From: Bordetella parapertussis
GTDB taxonomy: Bacteria; Pseudomonadota; Gammaproteobacteria; Burkholderiales; Burkholderiaceae_C
DNA: 64,000 bases
Assembly: GCA_945901125.1 (NCBI GenBank)
Contig: CAMDKD010000004.1
Span: 54,707-118,706 of the forward strand
Reading direction: 5' to 3'
In this document: positions 56,961 through 64,000 of the stretch, piece by piece
Position numbering within the stretch: the first letter of the stretch is position 1
Layout: every line of letters starts with the position of its first letter
Made by a program: the position numbers and the translations under genes
Notes under the pieces: model-generated
What the model saw: only the letters and a program-made list of their open reading frames with translations
Database searches by the model: none
Told to the model about the DNA's origin: nothing

Positions 56961-58073
56961 ATGACGGCTAAGCGTCGTACCACGGCCTGGACGCTGTCCT
57001 GGCTTTGCGTGCTGGTGATTGTGTACGCCAGTTTGTACCCGTTTGAAGATTGGCGCAACCAGGAGATCGCTCCCTGGTCGTTTGTGACCGCACCCTGGCC
57101 CAAGTACAACACCTGGTTTGATCTCAACAGCAATCTGCTGGGCTATGCGCCGCTGGGCTTTTGGCTGTGTCTGGCAGGCATGCGCAGCAGCTATTCGCGC
57201 GCCCGGGCCTGGCTGCTGGCTGCTGCAGGATCCTGTGTCTTGTCTTTCGGCATGGAGTGCATGCAGACTTTTTTGCCCGTGCGTATGCCGTCGCAACTGG
57301 ATTGGCTGCTCAACACCTTAGGCGGCATGACCGGTGCGGCGGCGGCAGTTGCCTTAGAGAGGCGCGGCTGGTTGTACCGCTGGTCGCAGTTCCGCCGCGA
57401 ATGGTTGACGCATGATGCCAAAGGCAGTCTGGTGCTGCTGGCCTTGTGGCCGGTGGCGCTCTTGTTTCCGGTGACCGTGCCCTTGGGTCTGGGCCATGTG
57501 GTGGACTTGTTGCGCCGGTTTTTGCTGGAATGGTTTCCTGATTTTGAGACCCGTTTTTCAACGGCTCTGGAGTGGCTGGCGCAGCCGATGACGCCTTATT
57601 TTGAAATGGCTTGCGTTGCTTTGGGGCTGCTGGTGCCTGGCTTGCTGGCCATGGCTTTGTGCCGGCGTTCGGGGCAGCGCATTTCTGTTTTAGTGGCTGT
57701 GACATTGCTGGCGGTGCTGGGCAATGCCTTGTCTGCCACCTTGACTTATGGCCCTGAACACGCTTGGTATTGGCTGACGCCGCAGTCGGGCAGCGGCCTG
57801 GCCTTGGGTTTGTGTTTGCTGGTGTTGATGGTTAAGAGGTCTGAGCGTCGATTAACTCAAACACTGTTTCTGCTTCAATTGTCATTGCTGTTACTGCTCA
57901 ACCTGTCGCCGGTCAGCACCTACTACGAACAAACCATGCAAACTTGGGAGCAAGGTCGGTTCATCCGGTTTCACGGGTTGACGCCTTGGCTGAACTGGTT
58001 ATGGCCCTGGGCCTTATTGTTTTGGGCGGCGTGGCGCTTGCGCCATAAAGATTTGCATACACACCGGCTCTAA
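56961..58073 (+). CDS. VanZ-like domain membrane protein
   Basis: The 370-residue product has about nine hydrophobic segments. The N-terminal part shows VanZ features: ASLYPFEDW, WFDLNSNLLGYAPLGFWL, FGMECMQTFLPVRMPSQLDWLLNTLGG. The remainder is a second block of helices without a recognised motif. VanZ proteins bind lipid-linked or glycopeptide-type compounds in some species; here the role is unknown. It follows hemJ by 6 bp and precedes the ferredoxin by 9 bp, suggesting one transcript. Confidence 0.85.
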   Translation: MTAKRRTTAWTLSWLCVLVIVYASLYPFEDWRNQEIAPWSFVTAPWPKYNTWFDLNSNLLGYAPLGFWLCLAGMRSSYSRARAWLLAAAGSCVLSFGMECMQTFLPVRMPSQLDWLLNTLGGMTGAAAAVALERRGWLYRWSQFRREWLTHDAKGSLVLLALWPVALLFPVTVPLGLGHVVDLLRRFLLEWFPDFETRFSTALEWLAQPMTPYFEMACVALGLLVPGLLAMALCRRSGQRISVLVAVTLLAVLGNALSATLTYGPEHAWYWLTPQSGSGLALGLCLLVLMVKRSERRLTQTLFLLQLSLLLLLNLSPVSTYYEQTMQTWEQGRFIRFHGLTPWLNWLWPWALLFWAAWRLRHKDLHTHRL

Positions 58074-58082
58074 AATTCGCTC

Positions 58083-58418
58083 ATGACATCCAAAAGTTAT
58101 TACCAACACCATGTGTTCTTCTGCCTCAACCAGCGCGATGCCGGTGAGGCCTGTTGCTCAGACCATCAGGCTCAAACCGCCTGGAAACATTGCAAAACCC
58201 GGGTCAAGCAACTCGGCCTCAACGGCGAAGACGGCGTGCGTGTCAACCAGGCGGGTTGCTTAGACCGGTGTGCAGGCGGGCCCGTGCTGGTGGTGTATCC
58301 CGAGGCGGTCTGGTATACCTATGTGGACACCAATGACATAGATGAAATCATTGAATCACATCTGCAAAACGGCCAGGTCGTTGAGCGTTTGCTCATACCG
58401 GACAACGTAGGCCGCTGA
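58083..58418 (+). CDS. Thioredoxin-like [2Fe-2S] ferredoxin
   Basis: The 111-residue protein has the thioredoxin-like ferredoxin pattern: HHVFFCLNQRDAGEACC with a first cysteine pair, and NQAGCLDRCAGGPVLVVYPE with the second pair (Cys about 58 and 62). Such proteins carry one [2Fe-2S] cluster and shuttle electrons; partners are usually unknown. It lies 9 bp after the VanZ-like gene and 4 bp before a hydrolase gene, so it is in one operon. Confidence 0.9.
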   Translation: MTSKSYYQHHVFFCLNQRDAGEACCSDHQAQTAWKHCKTRVKQLGLNGEDGVRVNQAGCLDRCAGGPVLVVYPEAVWYTYVDTNDIDEIIESHLQNGQVVERLLIPDNVGR

Positions 58419-58422
58419 CAGC

Positions 58423-59034
58423 ATGCCGGCTTTAGATCTCAAGCTCAGCGGCCGTCTCGCAGAAGCGGTGCTGGACAAAGCCGAAGGTGTGTCGCTAGGC
58501 CTGGCGGTGGTCGCTCATCCTCACCCGCTGTTTGGCGGCACCATGGACAACAAAGTGGTGCAAACGCTTGCCCGCGCTTGTGTAGCGTCCGGCTGGGATT
58601 GCTTACGTTTCAATTTCCGTGGCGTAGGCAGCAGCGAAGGCGTTTATGACGAAGGGCAGGGCGAAACCGCAGATTTGCTGGCTTTGGTCGCGCAACTCGC
58701 GCCTGATTCGCCGCTGGTCTTGGCCGGTTTTTCATTCGGTGCGTTTGTCGCTTGTCAGGCGGTTCAGTCTTTGTGGCCGACAGGCAGATTGCAAAAAATC
58801 ATATTGGTGGGCACGGCGGTCAGCCATTTCCCTGCCAGCCCCTTGCCACTTGAGGCGCACGCGCACAGCCTGGTGATACACGGCGAGAGCGATGACACCG
58901 TGGCCTTGTCCGCGGTCATGGACTGGTCGCGCCCGCAGCAACTGCCGGTCACGGTCTTTCCCGGCACCGGTCATTTCTTTCATGGACAATTGCCCTTGTT
59001 GAAATCCTTGGCAATGCGCCACCTGAGGGCTTGA
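58423..59034 (+). CDS. Alpha/beta hydrolase (COG2945-like)
   Basis: The 203-residue product has AVVAHPHPLFGGTMDNKVV, typical of the small COG2945-type alpha/beta hydrolases, with FRGVGSSEG, nucleophile Ser in LAGFSFGAFVA, Asp in IHGESDDTVAL and His in GTGHFFHG. The substrate is unknown; esterase activity is the usual guess. It follows the ferredoxin gene by 4 bp. The next coding region starts about 26 bp later, at dacC. Confidence 0.9.
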   Translation: MPALDLKLSGRLAEAVLDKAEGVSLGLAVVAHPHPLFGGTMDNKVVQTLARACVASGWDCLRFNFRGVGSSEGVYDEGQGETADLLALVAQLAPDSPLVLAGFSFGAFVACQAVQSLWPTGRLQKIILVGTAVSHFPASPLPLEAHAHSLVIHGESDDTVALSAVMDWSRPQQLPVTVFPGTGHFFHGQLPLLKSLAMRHLRA

Positions 59035-59060
59035 AACCCTTTCACTGCTACCTGCTACCC

Positions 59061-60212
59061 ATGAAAAATACGTTTTTATTTGCCACCCTCAGCCTGTTTC
59101 TTGCGGCCTTGTCTCACGCCCAAGCGCCCCAGCCTCCGGAAATCGCTGCACGCGCTTATTTGCTGGTGGACCTCAGCGCCTCGCAAGTGCTGGCGCAAAA
59201 AGAGGCCGACACACCGGTGGAGCCGGCGTCGCTGACCAAGTTGATGACGGCTTATCTGGTGTTTGATGCCTTGCGCCAGAAAAAAATCAGCTTGCAACAA
59301 ACTTTTTCTGTCAGCCCCAGGGCCTGGAAAATGGAAGGCTCACGCATGTTCATTGACCCCAAGATGCAGGTTCCGGTGGAAGACTTGATCAAGGGCATGA
59401 TTGTCCAATCAGGCAACGATGCCACTATGGCGCTGGCCGAAGGCGTGGGCGGCACCAGCGAGCATTTTGTCGAAATGATGAATGCCCAGGCCAAAGCGCT
59501 TGGTATGAACAATACCTTTTATAAAAACCCTGAAGGGCTTACCGAAAGCGGCCACACCACCACGGCTCGTGACCTGGCCACACTGTCTACCCGTTTGATG
59601 AGGGATTTTCCGGCTTATGTCGGTTACTACGCCATCAAAAAATACCGTTATCCAGGCACGCCTGCGGCCAACGACAGCAACCGCAATTTGCTGTTGTTCA
59701 GGGATCCGACGGTGGACGGCCTGAAAACCGGCCATACGGAGGCCGCAGGGTTTTGTCTGGTGGCCACCGCCCAGCGGGACTTCCCGAATTTGCAAGGGCG
59801 TCGCTTGCTCGCCATTGTTCTCGGGGCGGCCAGCGAAAACGCCCGCGCTGAAGAGGCGCAAAAATTGTTGAACTGGGGCTATACCGCATACGATGGCATC
59901 AAATTGTTTGAGGCTGGACAAGCCGTGGTGACGCCTGCGGTGTTCAAGGGCCGCCAGCCGCAGGTGGGCTTGGGCAGAGACCAGGCCATTGTGGTGGCAG
60001 TACCACAGGGTCAGGCCGGCAACATCAAAACCATGGTGACCCGCCCGGACCCCTTGCTGGCCCCGTTGCAAAAGAACCAGCCGGTGGCCACCCTCAAAGT
60101 GCTGCTGAACCAGGCCCCGCTGGTTGAAATCCCTTTGCTGGCTTTGTCGACGGTGGAAGAGGCCGGCTTCCTCGGGCGCACCTGGGACACGCTGACCCTG
60201 TGGCTTAAATAA
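59061..60212 (+). CDS. dacC: D-alanyl-D-alanine carboxypeptidase (PBP5/6 type)
   Basis: This periplasmic enzyme removes terminal D-alanine from peptidoglycan peptides, limiting cross-linking. The 383-residue product has a signal peptide (about 1-20, LSHA-QAP), SxxK in EPASLTKLMTA with Ser57 and Lys60, SGN at 117-119 and KTG at 222-224 in DGLKTGHTEAAG. The C-terminal part forms the PBP5-like beta domain, ending in an amphipathic helix FLGRTWDTLTLWLK that attaches to the membrane. The frame opens ten codons upstream, but ATG 59061 starts the signal peptide. Confidence 0.94.
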   Translation: MKNTFLFATLSLFLAALSHAQAPQPPEIAARAYLLVDLSASQVLAQKEADTPVEPASLTKLMTAYLVFDALRQKKISLQQTFSVSPRAWKMEGSRMFIDPKMQVPVEDLIKGMIVQSGNDATMALAEGVGGTSEHFVEMMNAQAKALGMNNTFYKNPEGLTESGHTTTARDLATLSTRLMRDFPAYVGYYAIKKYRYPGTPAANDSNRNLLLFRDPTVDGLKTGHTEAAGFCLVATAQRDFPNLQGRRLLAIVLGAASENARAEEAQKLLNWGYTAYDGIKLFEAGQAVVTPAVFKGRQPQVGLGRDQAIVVAVPQGQAGNIKTMVTRPDPLLAPLQKNQPVATLKVLLNQAPLVEIPLLALSTVEEAGFLGRTWDTLTLWLK

Positions 60213-60273
60213 TGCTTTGGTATTTGTTTGCTGTAGGGTTTCAATAAATCAGCCGGTTTCTATGGCTTACTGC

Positions 60274-60302
60274 TATACTGTCAGGCTTTTCGGAAATTTC
60301 CG
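60274..60302 (+). promoter_or_regulatory. Probable str-operon promoter -10 element and leader palindrome
   Basis: TATACT at 60274-60279 fits a sigma-70 -10 hexamer; no convincing -35 was found at 16-18 bp. Just downstream, CGGAAATTTCCG (60291-60302) is a 12-bp palindrome in what would be the rpsL leader. The promoter call is weak and rests on position, about 70 bp before rpsL. Confidence 0.35.
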
Positions 60303-60345
60303 GATCAATTCCTTTTCAAAGTTCAAACGTTGAAGGACGTTTTCA

Positions 60346-60723
60346 ATGCCAACCATTAACCAACTGGTGCGTCACGGACGCGAGGTCGAAAAGACCAAGT
60401 CCAAGAGCCCTGCGATGCAAAACTCGCCCCAGCGCCGTGGCGTTTGCACACGTGTTTACACCACCACACCTAAAAAACCAAACTCTGCGTTGCGTAAGGT
60501 GGCCAAGGTCCGTTTGACCAATGGCTTTGAGGTGATTTCTTATATCGGCGGCGAAGGCCACAACCTGCAAGAGCACTCTGTGGTGCTGGTGCGCGGCGGT
60601 CGTGTCAAGGATTTGCCCGGTGTGCGTTACCACATCGTGCGCGGTTCACTCGATTTGCAAGGCGTGAAAGACCGCAAGCAGTCACGTTCCAAATACGGCG
60701 CTAAGCGCCCCAAGAAAGCCTGA
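60346..60723 (+). CDS. rpsL: 30S ribosomal protein S12
   Basis: S12 lies at the decoding centre of the small subunit and affects accuracy and streptomycin binding. The 125-residue protein matches the usual length: [33 protein letters not shown] with the Lys43 region, and [17 protein letters not shown] with the region after residue 87. The wild-type-like lysines are present, so nothing suggests streptomycin resistance. rpsG follows after 155 bp, fusA and tuf later, as in the str operon. Confidence 0.98.
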   Translation: MPTINQLVRHGREVEKTKSKSPAMQNSPQRRGVCTRVYTTTPKKPNSALRKVAKVRLTNGFEVISYIGGEGHNLQEHSVVLVRGGRVKDLPGVRYHIVRGSLDLQGVKDRKQSRSKYGAKRPKKA

Positions 60724-60878
60724 TTTTTTTCAGGTGGTTGGGTTTGCCCCGGCAAGGGCGGGCCTGACCAAGACCTCATAGCGCGGACGCGGTGTCTGCG
60801 CGGGTCAAGTAAGTGAGAGCCTGCATGGTTCTCGGGTTTGCGCCCGGCGCAACCAACTGAAGCAACAAAGGAAGCAAC

Positions 60879-61349
60879 ATGCCACGTCGTCGCGAAGTCC
60901 CCAAACGGGAAATACTGCCTGATCCTAAATACGGCAACATCGAACTCTCCAAATTCATGAACGTGGTGATGGAAAGCGGCAAAAAAGCTGTCGCCGAGCG
61001 CATCATCTACGGCGCACTCGAGCAAATCCAGTCCAAATCCGGCAAAGACCCGGTCGAGTTGTTCAGCAACGCCATCAATAACGTCAAGCCCATGGTCGAG
61101 GTGAAATCCCGCCGCGTCGGTGGTGCCAATTACCAGGTGCCGGTTGAAGTGCGCCCTGTGCGTCGCCTGGCCTTGTCCATGCGCTGGATCAAGGAAGCCG
61201 CCCGCAAGCGTGGCGAAAAATCCATGGCATTGCGCCTGGCCAACGAATTGCTGGAAGCCGCTGAAGGTCGCGGCGGTGCCATGAAAAAGCGTGACGAAGT
61301 TCACCGCATGGCTGAAGCCAACAAAGCGTTTTCACACTTCCGCTTCTGA
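60879..61349 (+). CDS. rpsG: 30S ribosomal protein S7
   Basis: S7 nucleates assembly of the head of the 30S subunit and contacts the E-site tRNA. The 156-residue protein starts [19 protein letters not shown] and includes [35 protein letters not shown] and the end [14 protein letters not shown] 60879 follows AAAGGAAGCAAC. The 155-bp gap from rpsL and its GC-rich stems could be the S7 autoregulation site known in E. coli, but I could not define a structure. The fusA gene follows by 143 bp. Confidence 0.98.
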   Translation: MPRRREVPKREILPDPKYGNIELSKFMNVVMESGKKAVAERIIYGALEQIQSKSGKDPVELFSNAINNVKPMVEVKSRRVGGANYQVPVEVRPVRRLALSMRWIKEAARKRGEKSMALRLANELLEAAEGRGGAMKKRDEVHRMAEANKAFSHFRF

Positions 61350-61492
61350 TCGAAGCAGCAGTTTGCAGGTGCCGGGTTCGCGTGCTCGTTGCATGCGAAG
61401 AGCGGTACACCCGGCCCGCAACTGCGCTATCTGTTGTCACAAACGACGCAGACAATTTCCTGTTTTTAATCTGAATCCCCAAGAGGTTGACC

Positions 61493-63595
<2,103 letters not shown>

Positions 63596-63601
63596 ATACT
63601 T

Positions 63602-63750
63602 GGGGACAGATCAAACCGCTTGCGGTTTGCTCTGTCCCCTCTAATCAAACATGGGGACATGTTGGCCGCTTGCGGTTTGCTCTGTCCCCTCTGATCAAAC
63701 ATGGGGACATGTTGGCCGCTTGCGGTTTGCTCTGTCCCCTCTGATTTCAA
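63602..63750 (+). repeat. Three tandem REP-like hairpin repeats between fusA and tuf
   Basis: Units begin at 63602, 63653 and 63703 with GGGGACA and end at 63639, 63689 and 63739 with TGTCCCC. Spacing is 50-51 bp. The right arm (TTGCGGTTTGCTCTGTCCCC) is identical in all three. The first unit forms an 18-bp stem with one mismatch and a TT loop; the others have a changed left arm (ATGTTGGC), which lowers pairing but allows a second hairpin, AACATG-GGGA-CATGTT (63648-63663 and 63698-63713). GGGGACA...TGTCCCC hairpins are common REP-like elements in betaproteobacteria. They lie in the transcribed str operon. Confidence 0.85.
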
Positions 63751-63852
63751 GTGTCTGCGACGATGCGCCGTCCTGTTACCCGTGCGGGACGAACCAGCAG
63801 CATCGTGCAGACGTAAAACCTGTACACGGGCCTGTTCTTTGGAGAAAAGACA

Positions 63853-64000
63853 ATGGCAAAAGGCAAATTTGAGCGGACAAAACCGCACGTCAACGTGGGC
63901 ACCATCGGCCACGTGGACCATGGCAAGACGACGCTGACGGCGGCGATCACGACGATTTTGTCGGCGAAGTTTGGCGGCGAAGCCAAGGCTTACGACCAAA
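63853..64000 (+). CDS. tuf: Elongation factor Tu, 5' portion only
   Basis: The visible 49 residues read [19 protein letters not shown] then [12 protein letters not shown], with the P-loop GHVDHGKTT that binds GTP. EF-Tu delivers aminoacyl-tRNA to the ribosome. ATG 63853 follows GGAGAAAAGACA. The rest lies beyond the right edge. Position after fusA marks it as the str-operon copy. Confidence 0.96.
   Translation, partial: MAKGKFERTKPHVNVGTIGHVDHGKTTLTAAITTILSAKFGGEAKAYDQ

Noticed and set aside
60724..60878. Defined S7 autoregulatory RNA structure between rpsL and rpsG
   Set aside because: GC-rich stems are possible but no single convincing fold could be drawn by eye, so it is not listed as a feature.
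63602..63750. CRISPR array
   Set aside because: Only three units, each with internal dyad symmetry, spacers of about 12 bp, and no cas genes; REP-like hairpins fit better.

Overview
The window is chromosomal DNA of a betaproteobacterium, most likely Burkholderiales, family Comamonadaceae. The grounds are gene content and synteny: recA-recX, sucCD followed by a terC-like gene and a type IV pilin, moaC next to a BepA-type protease, mreBCD-mrdA opposite gatCAB, and the str operon rpsL-rpsG-fusA-tuf. Translations look burkholderial throughout. I did not recognise a species. Most of the window is tightly packed core genome; no phage, IS transposase, rRNA, tRNA or CRISPR array was seen.

Layout. 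1-2.2 kb: 5' part of topB, divergent from a SET-domain methyltransferase gene, birA and a 61-codon membrane peptide gene. 2-7.3 kb: ferric-iron ABC transporter genes (fbpA, fbpB, fbpC) plus a dihaem cytochrome c peroxidase gene, with a perfect 19-bp Fur-box-like palindrome before fbpA. 7.3-10 kb: a two-component system and a MarR regulator. 10-19.9 kb: recA (with a perfect CTGT-N8-ACAG SOS box), recX, a type 2 argC, sucCD, a decayed terC relic, a type IV pilin, moaC, bepA, a DUF3717-DUF1289 protein and purB. 20-27.7 kb: a GST gene, then a tight eight-gene minus-strand operon (glutathione peroxidase, FAD oxidoreductase, DUF1365, cyclopropane-fatty-acid-synthase-like methyltransferase, GPH/MFS transporter, DUF3833 lipoprotein, SDR, NTF2-like). 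27.7-39.2 kb: glnE, a giant AsmA-like yhdP, a nitrilase, a 36-codon membrane peptide gene, mltA, a sterol-desaturase/YhhN fusion and an alpha/beta hydrolase. 39.2-40.1 kb: a vapBC toxin-antitoxin module and a perfect 18-bp inverted repeat. 40.1-48.9 kb: gatCAB (with unusual in-frame insertions) divergent from mreBCD-mrdA, then a TauE/SafE permease. 49-56.4 kb: catabolic genes (GMC oxidoreductase, mmsA, MaoC, SDR, HCCA-isomerase-like, dienelactone hydrolase) and hemB. 56.5-60.2 kb: hemJ, vanZ-like, a ferredoxin, a hydrolase and dacC. 60.3-64 kb: rpsL, rpsG, fusA and the start of tuf, with a triple REP-like hairpin array between fusA and tuf.

How parts work together. The fbp genes and the peroxidase suggest iron uptake tied to peroxide handling. 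The eight-gene operon looks like a membrane-lipid modification and oxidative-stress module; it resembles clusters that elsewhere are controlled by a sigma-E/ChrR pair, but no such regulator is in the window. This operon and the desaturase/YhhN fusion, possibly an ether-lipid enzyme, are the best candidates for poorly described biology. Calls rest on reading motifs by eye; no database search was run.
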